DNA of 64,000 bases from Chitinophaga hostae (GTDB lineage: Bacteria; Bacteroidota; Bacteroidia; Chitinophagales; Chitinophagaceae): NCBI RefSeq assembly GCF_018224885.1, contig NZ_JAGTXB010000002.1, forward strand, positions 372,001-436,000. The letters run 5' to 3'. This document shows positions 43,527 to 51,300 of this stretch, piece by piece. The translations under genes were made by a program, and so were the position numbers. Numbering within the stretch: position 1 is the first letter of the stretch; each line of letters starts with the position of its first letter. Below the pieces are notes generated by a model, which saw nothing but the letters and a program-made list of their open reading frames with translations, ran no database searches and was not told where the DNA came from.

Positions 43527-43560
43527 CAGAAGGGTCCCTGAACGGGGCCCTTTCTGTTTT
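43527..43560 (+). terminator. Attenuator terminator 2 of the aromatic operon
   Basis: A stem of about 12 bp with one bulge and one G-U pair, CAGAAGGGTCCC with GGGGCCCTTTCTG, followed by a short T-run (TTTT). It is 53 bases before the pheA start codon. Confidence 0.85.
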
Positions 43561-43612
43561 AAATAGCTAGTTGCTACAGCAACTATAAACAAATAAAATC
43601 AATCACATACAC

Positions 43613-44437
43613 ATGAAAATTGCCATACAGGGATTTGAAGGATGTTTTCACCAGGTAGCAGCCCAGGGATATTTCGGTAAACAGGTCGAAATTGAGTGCT
43701 GCGCCTCCTTTGCAGAGCTGGTCAGGAAAACAAAGCAACAACCCGATGTGGATGCTGGTATGATGGCCATCGAAAACTCTATAGCCGGCAGCATTTTACC
43801 AAACTACAGCCTCATCAAAAACTCAGGTCTGCATATTATCGGTGAAATATACCTGCAGATCAACCAGCACCTGATGGTATTACCTGGTCAGACAATGGAG
43901 GACCTGCGGGAGGTACATTCTCACCCGATGGCTTTATTACAGTGCATGGATTTCCTGGAGAAATACCCACATATTAAACTGGTGGAAACAGAAGATACTG
44001 CCCTCAGTGCAAAGCATGTAAGACAAAAGAAATTGAAAAGCACTGCTGCCATCGCCGGTAAGCTCGCCGCAGAAATCTTTGAGCTCGACATTATTGCGCC
44101 AAATATCCATACTAATAAAAACAATTATACCCGTTTCCTGGCAGTATCCCGTACACCTATTGCCACAGCGGAAGATGCCAACAAAGCCTCCGTATACTTT
44201 CAGACCAGCCATGACAGGGGAAGCCTGGCCAAGGTGCTGACACAGATTGCGGTAGCCGGTATCAATCTTTCAAAACTGCAGTCATTCCCAATACCGGCAA
44301 AAGAATGGAACTATTATTTCCATGCTGATATGGAATTCGATAACGCAGCTCATTTTGAAAAAGCGCTGTCGAAGATCGAGCCACTCACAGAACACCTCAC
44401 TGTGCTGGGTATTTATAAAAAAGGAAAAACACATTAA
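43613..44437 (+). CDS. pheA: Prephenate dehydratase
   Basis: Converts prephenate to phenylpyruvate on the way to Phe. The 274-residue protein has no chorismate mutase domain. The catalytic part has IQGFEGCFHQVAA, GMMAIENSIAGSILPNYSLI and the reactive Thr in NNYTRFLAVSRTP. The C-terminal ACT domain (TSHDRGSLAKVLTQIAVAGINLSKLQSFPIPAKEWNYYF) lacks the usual ESRP Phe-binding motif and has LQSFPI instead, so Phe feedback may be weaker or altered. It is the first gene after the double attenuator. Confidence 0.95.
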   Translation: MKIAIQGFEGCFHQVAAQGYFGKQVEIECCASFAELVRKTKQQPDVDAGMMAIENSIAGSILPNYSLIKNSGLHIIGEIYLQINQHLMVLPGQTMEDLREVHSHPMALLQCMDFLEKYPHIKLVETEDTALSAKHVRQKKLKSTAAIAGKLAAEIFELDIIAPNIHTNKNNYTRFLAVSRTPIATAEDANKASVYFQTSHDRGSLAKVLTQIAVAGINLSKLQSFPIPAKEWNYYFHADMEFDNAAHFEKALSKIEPLTEHLTVLGIYKKGKTH

Positions 44438-44445
44438 TCAGTTTT

Positions 44446-45609
44446 ATGCAGATACAGGTTGCTAAAAGATTACAAGGCACAGAAGAATACTACTTCTCCA
44501 AAAAACTCAGGGAGATTGAGGAAATGAACCAAACCGGCACCAGGGTGATCAACCTGGGTATCGGTAGCCCGGATCTGCCTCCTCATCCTTCTGTGGTAGC
44601 TGCATTAAACGAAAATGCTGCATTACCCAATACCCATAACTACCAGGGATATAAAGGTATTCCGGCCCTGCGTAAAGCAATGGCGGAATGGTATCAGCGC
44701 TATTATAACGTAACCCTTAACCCGGATACAGAAGTACTGCCGCTGATCGGTTCCAAGGAAGGAATTATGCACATTTGCATGACCTACCTGCAGGAGGGAG
44801 ATGAGGCACTGATCCCTAACCCGGGTTACCCAACCTACCGTTCTGCCGTAAACCTGAGCGGCGCTACCGTAGTGGATTACGACCTTACCGAAGAAAACAG
44901 CTGGTTGCCTGATCTGGATGCCCTGGCGAAAAAAGACCTGAGCCGTGTAAAACTGATGTGGGTAAACTACCCGCATATGCCCACCGGCGCTAAGGTAAAC
45001 AGGGACTTTGCTGCCAAACTGATCACGTTTGCCAAACAGCATAATATCCTCATTTGCCATGACAATCCGTATAGCTTCATTTTAAATGAACAACCGGAAA
45101 GCCTGCTGCAGTTTGAAGGCGCAAAAGATGTGGTACTGGAACTGAACTCTCTCAGTAAGTCATCCAATATGGCAGGCTGGCGTATAGGCATGCTGGTTGG
45201 TAAGGCCGCCTGGATTGCAGAAGTACTGCGCTTTAAAAGCAATATGGATTCCGGCATGTTCCAGCCCATGCAAATGGCCGCTGTAAAAGCCTTGCAGCTG
45301 GGGAAAGACTGGTACGATGAATTGAATAATATTTACCGTGCACGCAGGGAAAAAGTATTCCAGTTACTGGACCTGCTGCATTGCACATACGATAAAAACC
45401 AGGTAGGCATGTTCGTTTGGGCGAAAATTCCTGCTACTAACGAAAATGGCTATACGCTGACTGACGAAATACTGCAAAAAGCCCGTGTATTCATCACTCC
45501 CGGAGGCATCTTCGGAAGTAACGGTAACGGCTATATCAGGGTAAGTCTTTGCCAGGATGAAAAAGTTTTCCAGGAAGCGATAGATCGCATCAAAACAAAC
45601 ATACAATGA
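44446..45609 (+). CDS. Class I PLP aminotransferase, probably aromatic
   Basis: Likely the transaminase that makes Phe and Tyr from their 2-oxo acids. The 387-residue protein has GIGSPDLPPHPSV, YQGYKGIPALRKAMAEWY, the NYPHMPTGA loop and the PLP lysine in NSLSKSSNMAGWRIGML near residue 239. It begins 8 bases after pheA and overlaps tyrA by 4 bases (ATGA). Sequence alone cannot exclude prephenate or LL-diaminopimelate aminotransferase activity; the operon favours an aromatic role. Confidence 0.88.
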   Translation: MQIQVAKRLQGTEEYYFSKKLREIEEMNQTGTRVINLGIGSPDLPPHPSVVAALNENAALPNTHNYQGYKGIPALRKAMAEWYQRYYNVTLNPDTEVLPLIGSKEGIMHICMTYLQEGDEALIPNPGYPTYRSAVNLSGATVVDYDLTEENSWLPDLDALAKKDLSRVKLMWVNYPHMPTGAKVNRDFAAKLITFAKQHNILICHDNPYSFILNEQPESLLQFEGAKDVVLELNSLSKSSNMAGWRIGMLVGKAAWIAEVLRFKSNMDSGMFQPMQMAAVKALQLGKDWYDELNNIYRARREKVFQLLDLLHCTYDKNQVGMFVWAKIPATNENGYTLTDEILQKARVFITPGGIFGSNGNGYIRVSLCQDEKVFQEAIDRIKTNIQ

Positions 45610-46448
45610 TCGCAACGATAATAGGAACGGGTTTAATAGGTGGCTCGCTGGCCATCACGCTGAAAGAAAAAGGCGTGGCGGAGCGGATCATCGGGGTAGA
45701 CCAGAACCAGGAGCACCTGCAGCGTGCACTGGAGCTGAATATCATCGATGAGGGCGCGGGCCTGGATGACGCCATGCTTCGTTCAGACCTGGTAATCCTG
45801 GCCATCCCCGTAGATGCTGTGCTGCAGGCGCTGCCCGGCATCATGGACAAGGCACGCCCCGGCCAGGTAATTATGGATGTAGGTTCAACAAAAGAAAAAA
45901 TATTGCAACTCGTTGCCGGTCATCCTAACAGGGGTCGCTTCGTGGCTGCCCATCCGATGGCCGGCACCGAGTATTCCGGCCCCGATGCGGCCGTACGCAA
46001 CCTCTTTGTACACAAAACCATGGTATTATGCGATGTGAAAAACAGCGATGAAGACGCCCTGGAAGTAGTGGAGAATATGGTAGACCAACTGCAGATGCGT
46101 ACTGTATATATGAACGCGGAAGAGCATGACCTGCACACCGCTTACGTATCACACATCTCCCACATCACCTCTTTTGCCCTGGCATTAACGGTGCTGAAGA
46201 AAGAAAAAGAATCAGGCCGCATCTTTGAACTGGCCAGCGGTGGTTTCGAATCTACCGTGCGCCTGGCGAAAAGCTCTCCTGATATGTGGGTGCCTATCTT
46301 CAAGCATAACCGGAATAACGTGCTGGATGTGCTGGATGAGCATATCAGCCAGCTGCAGCAAATGAAAACGCTGCTCGAAGCAGAAGACTACGATACCTTT
46401 TACAAATTGATCCAAAAATCCAATAAAATCAGGAAGATCCTGAAATAA
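45606..46448 (+). CDS. tyrA: Prephenate dehydrogenase
   Basis: Oxidatively decarboxylates prephenate to 4-hydroxyphenylpyruvate, leading to Tyr. The 280-residue protein has a Rossmann motif IIGTGLIGGSLAITLKEKG, DVGSTKEKI and AHPMAGTEYSGPDAA with the catalytic His. There is no ACT domain, so Tyr feedback may be absent or use the active site. Its ATG overlaps the previous stop codon. Confidence 0.94.
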   Translation: MIATIIGTGLIGGSLAITLKEKGVAERIIGVDQNQEHLQRALELNIIDEGAGLDDAMLRSDLVILAIPVDAVLQALPGIMDKARPGQVIMDVGSTKEKILQLVAGHPNRGRFVAAHPMAGTEYSGPDAAVRNLFVHKTMVLCDVKNSDEDALEVVENMVDQLQMRTVYMNAEEHDLHTAYVSHISHITSFALALTVLKKEKESGRIFELASGGFESTVRLAKSSPDMWVPIFKHNRNNVLDVLDEHISQLQQMKTLLEAEDYDTFYKLIQKSNKIRKILK

Positions 46449-46481
46449 TTAAATTCTGATAATCTACTTAACTTCAATACT

Positions 46482-47585
46482 ATGGTACAGACAATGGAAC
46501 AAATTTTATCTCAAACCAAATTCTCAGATCCGTCTTCCGATAAAAAGCCGTTGATCATTTCCGGACCCTGCAGTGCAGAAACCGAAGAGCAGGTATTAGC
46601 CACCGCACTGGCCCTGCAAAAAACTGGTAAAGTGGACGTTTTACGTGCCGGTATCTGGAAACCCCGTACCCGTCCTGGTTCCTTTGAAGGTATCGGTACC
46701 AAGGGGCTCGCATGGCTGCAGAAAGCCCGCGAAATCACCGGCCTGCCTTTAGCCGTGGAAGTAGCTACTGCTAAACAGGTAGAAGACGCCCTGCACTTTG
46801 GTGTGGATATTTTGTGGGTAGGTGCACGCACCACAGTAAACCCTTTCTCTGTACAGGAAGTAGCCGATGCCCTGAGAGGTGTGGACACTACCGTATTGAT
46901 TAAGAATCCTATCAATCCCGACCTGGAGTTGTGGATAGGTGCTGTTGAAAGAATCCAGAAAGCGGGTATCAGCAAAGTAGGTTTGATCCACCGTGGCTTC
47001 TCCAGCTATGGCAATACCCAATACCGTAATGCGCCGATGTGGCACCTGGCTATTGAGCTGAAACGCCGTATGCCTGAACTGCCAATGATTTGCGATCCTT
47101 CGCATATCTCCGGCCGCCGCGATATCCTCCAGGAAGTTTCACAGGAAGCCATTGACCTGGATTACGATGGTCTGATGCTGGAAACACACGTAGATCCGGA
47201 TAATGCCTGGAGCGATGCCAAACAACAGGTGACTCCTGAAAAACTGGCAGAACTGCTGGATGGTATTGTTTGGAGAAGAGAACATACCGATAAAAAAGAC
47301 TTCAACTCTGCCCTGGAAAAACTGCGCGCGCAAATTAACCAGGTAGATGATGAAATTATGCTGTTGCTCGGCAACCGTATGAAAATTGCAGAAAAGATCG
47401 GTGTATACAAGAAAGAAAATAACATCACCATCCTGCAAACAAATCGCTGGAATGAAATCCTGGACCGCGCAGTTGCCAAGGGCGAAAAACTGGGCCTCAC
47501 CAAAGATTTCATCGTGAAGTATTTCGATGCGGTTCACCTGGAGTCTATCAACCGTCAGAACAAAGTAATGAACGAAGAGAAGTAG
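46482..47585 (+). CDS. aroF: Bifunctional DAHP synthase/chorismate mutase
   Basis: Carries out the first step of the shikimate pathway and also the chorismate-to-prephenate step. The 367-residue protein begins with a type I-beta DAHP synthase domain (IISGPCSAETEEQV, RAGIWKPRTRPGSFEG, GLIHRGFSSYGNTQYRN, ICDPSHISGRR). The C-terminal 90 residues (LEKLRAQINQVDDEIMLLLGNRMKIAEKIGVYKKENN) form an AroQ-type chorismate mutase. Such fusions usually give prephenate or chorismate feedback on DAHP synthase. It explains why pheA and tyrA here have no mutase domains. Confidence 0.95.
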   Translation: MVQTMEQILSQTKFSDPSSDKKPLIISGPCSAETEEQVLATALALQKTGKVDVLRAGIWKPRTRPGSFEGIGTKGLAWLQKAREITGLPLAVEVATAKQVEDALHFGVDILWVGARTTVNPFSVQEVADALRGVDTTVLIKNPINPDLELWIGAVERIQKAGISKVGLIHRGFSSYGNTQYRNAPMWHLAIELKRRMPELPMICDPSHISGRRDILQEVSQEAIDLDYDGLMLETHVDPDNAWSDAKQQVTPEKLAELLDGIVWRREHTDKKDFNSALEKLRAQINQVDDEIMLLLGNRMKIAEKIGVYKKENNITILQTNRWNEILDRAVAKGEKLGLTKDFIVKYFDAVHLESINRQNKVMNEEK

Positions 47586-47587
47586 AT

Positions 47588-47726
47588 ATAACAGCTTTTA
47601 GCTTTTAGCAGTTAGCTGGTAGTTGACTGCTAAAGGCCGAAAAGACGCTTTCTGAAAGCGGATCAGCACTTCCTTTTCAATCTTCTTTTTCTAACAGCTA
47701 AAAGCTAACCGCTAAATGCTAAAGCA
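47588..47726. repeat. Heptad-arm palindromic element between aroF and aroB
   Basis: Units (AGCTTTT, AGCTTTT, AGCAGTT, AGCTGGT) on the left are mirrored by CAGCTAA, AAGCTAA, CCGCTAA on the right, with a long central part. The right arm contains the aroB start codon (ATGCTAAAGC). Confidence 0.8.
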
Positions 47727-48741
47727 ACTCCACCAGTTTGAACAACAGGAAACCACCTATTTCTTAGGAGAAAGCCTGTTGCAGCTGGGCAACCATGTAG
47801 ACGCTAACAGGGCGGTACTGGTAATAGACGAAAATGTGGAACGATATCACGGTCATCATCTGCAGCACTGGAAAAAAATTGTGGTGCCGGCAGGGGAAGA
47901 GGTGAAGAACATGGCCACTGTAGAAATGATCATTGACGGACTGACTGCACATGAGGCCGACCGCAAAACCACCCTGGTAGGTATTGGCGGCGGTATGATC
48001 ACTGATGTGGCCGGATTTGCCGCCAGTATTTATATGCGTGGCATTCCTTTCGGCTTTGTCCCAACCACATTGCTGGCACAGGTAGACGCGTCGATAGGTG
48101 GCAAAAATGGGGTGAGTCATGGTAAACATAAAAACCTGCTGGGCATTATCCGCCAGCCGCAGTTTATTTTGTTTGACTACACGTTACCACTTACCATGCC
48201 TGCAGAGGAATGGCATAACGGTTTCGCCGAAATCATCAAATACGCCTGTATCATGGATGCAGCGCTGTTTGATTTCCTGGAACAAAACAAGGAAAAGGCG
48301 TTGGCGCGCGATGTAGCCGTACTGGAATACCTGGTGGAAAAGTCTGTGGCAGCAAAAACAAAAGTAGTGCTGGAAGATGAGCTGGAAACAGGCCCGCGCC
48401 GCTGGCTTAACTTCGGACATACGCTTGGACACGCCGTAGAAAAGCTGGAGCATATTGCACACGGTAAAGCCGTGGCCATCGGGATGGTAGCAGCAGCCCG
48501 GTTTTCAGAAAAACTGATGAATTATCCTGCTGATCAAACTATCCGTTTGATAAAGCTGATCAGCGACTATCAATTGCCGGTAGCTTTTACTTCCGATAAG
48601 GAAGCAGTATTTGATATCTTCAAACTGGATAAAAAGCGGGAGAAGGACGTAATACATTTTGTATTACTGGAGCAAACAGGTAAGGCTACCACCATGCCCA
48701 TACCTATTGCAGAACTGAAGCTGTTACTGCAGGAGTTGTAA
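47716..48741 (+). CDS. aroB: 3-dehydroquinate synthase
   Basis: The second shikimate-pathway enzyme, using NAD and a metal. The 341-residue protein has GIGGGMITDVAGFAASIYMRGIPFGFVPTTLLAQVDASIGGKNGV, which contains the nucleotide and substrate loops, and zinc-ligand segments HNGFAEIIKYA and NFGHTLGHAVEKLEH. The ATG lies inside a heptad repeat element, so the first codons MLKQL derive partly from repeat sequence. In-operon position is aroF-aroB-aroA-aroC. Confidence 0.95.
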   Translation: MLKQLHQFEQQETTYFLGESLLQLGNHVDANRAVLVIDENVERYHGHHLQHWKKIVVPAGEEVKNMATVEMIIDGLTAHEADRKTTLVGIGGGMITDVAGFAASIYMRGIPFGFVPTTLLAQVDASIGGKNGVSHGKHKNLLGIIRQPQFILFDYTLPLTMPAEEWHNGFAEIIKYACIMDAALFDFLEQNKEKALARDVAVLEYLVEKSVAAKTKVVLEDELETGPRRWLNFGHTLGHAVEKLEHIAHGKAVAIGMVAAARFSEKLMNYPADQTIRLIKLISDYQLPVAFTSDKEAVFDIFKLDKKREKDVIHFVLLEQTGKATTMPIPIAELKLLLQEL

Positions 48742-48780
48742 AATTTTTTTAATCAATTTAAAGGCGGACGAAATATACAT

Positions 48781-50043
48781 ATGCAAGTTACTGTATCACC
48801 AGCTACTATTAAGGGTACCGTTACCGCGAACCCTTCTAAAAGCGCGATGCAACGCGCCGTGGCAGCAGCTTTGCTGGCAAAGGGAACTACTATTATCCGT
48901 AACCCGGGCCTCAGCAACGACTGTCTCGCAGCATTGGAAGTAGCCGAGAATCTGGGCGCTAAAATCAAACGGGAATACGACTATTTTGAGATCACCAGCA
49001 ATGGTGTAGCCCCATTTTATGATGAAATCAACTGCGGTGAATCCGGTTTAGGTATTCGTATGTTTACACCGATCGCAGCCTTGTCGTCACTGCCCATTAC
49101 CATCGAGGGCCATGGTAGCCTGACTACCCGCCCCATGGACTTCTTCGAGGAAGTATTGCCGCAGCTCGATGTGAAATGCACTACACAAAATGGTAAATTA
49201 CCCCTGCATATACAGGGCCCTTTACAACCTAAAAATATTACCATCGATGGTTCGCTGAGTTCACAGTTTCTCACAGGGCTGCTGATGGCCTATGGCGCTG
49301 CTGCCGAAAACGTAACCATTACCGTTACCGATCTGAAAAGCAAACCATACATTGCGTTAACCCTGCAACTGATGGCACATTTTGGTGTTCAGGTAACAGA
49401 AAAGAATTTTGAAACCTTCCATTTCGGCGGAAAGCAGGCATATAACCCTTGCGACTATACGGTGGAAGGCGACTGGAGCGGCGCGGCATTCCTGCTGGTA
49501 GCAGCTGCAGTAGCAGGTAAGGCAGAAGTAGAACATCTCAACATCGCTTCTGCACAATCGGATAAAGCGATACTGGAAGCACTGGAAAAGGCAGGTGCAC
49601 ATCTCATGTCCGGTGTATTTACCGTGAATATTGAGAAAGGCGGACTGAATGCATTTGAAATAGATGCTACCGACTGTCCGGATCTGTTTCCCCCGCTGGT
49701 AGCACTGGCGGCTAACTGTAAAGGCACTACGAAAATAAAAGGCGTAAGCCGGCTGGCACATAAAGAAAGCGACCGCGGTTTAACACTGCAGGCCGAATTT
49801 GGTAAGATGGGCATCCGGATAGAGCTGCAGGACGATATCATGCTGGTACATGGTGGTACCGGTATCAAAGGAGCACATGTACATTCACATAACGATCACC
49901 GTATTGCTATGGCCTGTGCGGTTGCAGCGCTCACGGCCGATGGCCCGGTGGTGATCGACAATGCGGAAGCGATCAATAAATCCTATCCGGAATTTTATGA
50001 TCACCTCGAATTGCTGGGCGGCAAGGTTGCAGTAAGCGTTTAG
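48781..50043 (+). CDS. aroA: 3-phosphoshikimate 1-carboxyvinyltransferase (EPSP synthase)
   Basis: Joins phosphoenolpyruvate to shikimate 3-phosphate. The 420-residue protein has NPSKSAMQRAVAAALLA, CGESGLGIRMFTPIAAL, GSLTTRPMDFF and the C-terminal SHNDHRIAMACAVAAL with DNAEAINKSYPEF. Pro-rather-than-Gly features of glyphosate-tolerant classes cannot be judged by eye. Its TAG stop is the first three bases of a heptad repeat element. Confidence 0.95.
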   Translation: MQVTVSPATIKGTVTANPSKSAMQRAVAAALLAKGTTIIRNPGLSNDCLAALEVAENLGAKIKREYDYFEITSNGVAPFYDEINCGESGLGIRMFTPIAALSSLPITIEGHGSLTTRPMDFFEEVLPQLDVKCTTQNGKLPLHIQGPLQPKNITIDGSLSSQFLTGLLMAYGAAAENVTITVTDLKSKPYIALTLQLMAHFGVQVTEKNFETFHFGGKQAYNPCDYTVEGDWSGAAFLLVAAAVAGKAEVEHLNIASAQSDKAILEALEKAGAHLMSGVFTVNIEKGGLNAFEIDATDCPDLFPPLVALAANCKGTTKIKGVSRLAHKESDRGLTLQAEFGKMGIRIELQDDIMLVHGGTGIKGAHVHSHNDHRIAMACAVAALTADGPVVIDNAEAINKSYPEFYDHLELLGGKVAVSV

Positions 50044-50093
50044 CTTTTAGCCGTTGGCGTTTGGGATCTCCCGAAAGGCTAACAGCAAAAGCT
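50041..50093. repeat. Short heptad-arm element at the aroA stop
   Basis: AGCTTTTAGCCGTTGGCG is mirrored imperfectly by GGCTAACAGCAAAAGCT, then TTTTTT, so it resembles both a repeat element and a terminator. It includes the aroA stop codon. Confidence 0.65.
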
Positions 50094-50119
50094 GTTTTTT
50101 CACTTTAAATCATCAGCGT

Positions 50120-51130
50120 GTGAACAGTTTTGGCAGATTATTCAGGGTAAATGTTTTTGGAGAGTCGCATGGCGCCAGCGTTGGCGTAAATATAGATGGC
50201 ATACCTGCCGGTTTGCCATTAAAACAGGAAGATTTTTTAGCGGACCTGGAACGTCGCAAGGGCGGGTCCAGAGGCACCACGCCCCGCAAGGAAGAAGACC
50301 TGCCTTTTATTAAGTCCGGTGTATTCAACGATCACACCACCGGCGCCCCCCTGACTATTCTTTTTGAAAATAATAATACCCGCAGCGCCGATTACGATAA
50401 GCTGCGCGAATTTCCCCGCCCGGGACATGCGGACTTTGTAGCCACCGAAAAATTTGGCGGCTTTGAAGATTTCCGCGGAGGCGGACATTTCAGCGGCCGG
50501 CTTACCCTGAACCTGGTAGCCGCAGGGGTTATCGCCAAAAAAATACTGGGCGATAACATACAGGTAAATGCTACCATCACGGAAGTAGGTGGTTACGCCA
50601 ACCCGGAAGAAGGCCTGGAAGCTGCTATCGCAGCGAAAGATTCTGTAGGCGGTATCGTGGAATGCGTGGTAAATGGATTGCCGATCGGACTAGGAGAGCC
50701 TTTCTTTGACTCCCTGGAATCCGCCCTGGCACACGCCGTATTTGCCATTCCTGCCATTAAGGGAATTGAATTTGGCGCCGGGTTTGCCGCTGCCAAAATG
50801 AAAGGACTGGAACATAACGACCCCATCATCGACAAAACGGGCAAAACCGCTACCAATCATGCCGGCGGTATCGTTGGCGGTATCAGCAACGGTAATCCGC
50901 TGGTATTCCGTATCGCGGTAAAGCCTACCTCCAGCACGCCGAAAGAACAACATACGCTCAACATAAAAAGTGGCGAAGTGGAAACTTTCAGTGTAAAGGG
51001 TCGTCACGACCTCTGCATCGCATTGCGCGTACCCGTAGTACTGGAAGCCGTTACGGCAATGGTACTGGCAGATTTCATGCTGCTGGAACAACGCAGACCG
51101 CGGATTTTGTCTTTCCCAGGATTAGACTGA
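50120..51130 (+). CDS. aroC: Chorismate synthase
   Basis: Makes chorismate from EPSP, with reduced FMN. The 336-residue protein begins at GTG 50120 (VNSFGRLFRVNVFGESHGASVGVNIDGIPAG) and has GRASGPEFRGG-like segments here as GGHFSGRLTLNLVAAG, and NHAGGIVGGISNGNPLVFR. The ORF extends upstream, but the N-terminus matches the family at GTG. The last nine residues (RILSFPGLD) and the TGA stop are encoded by the palindrome H4, so the ordinary C-terminus was lost or replaced. It is the last gene of the operon. Confidence 0.94.
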   Translation: MNSFGRLFRVNVFGESHGASVGVNIDGIPAGLPLKQEDFLADLERRKGGSRGTTPRKEEDLPFIKSGVFNDHTTGAPLTILFENNNTRSADYDKLREFPRPGHADFVATEKFGGFEDFRGGGHFSGRLTLNLVAAGVIAKKILGDNIQVNATITEVGGYANPEEGLEAAIAAKDSVGGIVECVVNGLPIGLGEPFFDSLESALAHAVFAIPAIKGIEFGAGFAAAKMKGLEHNDPIIDKTGKTATNHAGGIVGGISNGNPLVFRIAVKPTSSTPKEQHTLNIKSGEVETFSVKGRHDLCIALRVPVVLEAVTAMVLADFMLLEQRRPRILSFPGLD

Positions 51131-51300
51131 TTTTGATGATTTCCTGGATTTTTTTCTGATGATTTTTTTGATTAAAAAAGATTAGCGAAGATAGAAGCAT
51201 ATAAAACTTCCGTCTTCGCTAATCTTTTTTAATCTAGTTAATCTAAAAAAACTCAGGAAATCATCAAAATCAGTCTAATCCTGGGAAAGACAACATCCGC
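51100..51300. repeat. Long GATT-period palindrome, copy H4
   Basis: A 201-bp hairpin, with outer arms beginning GCGGATTTTGTCTTTCCCAGG and mirrored to the last base before the FKBP stop codon. The tip stem is GCGAAGATAGAAG with CTTCCGTCTTCGC. It overlaps the aroC 3' end. Confidence 0.93.
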
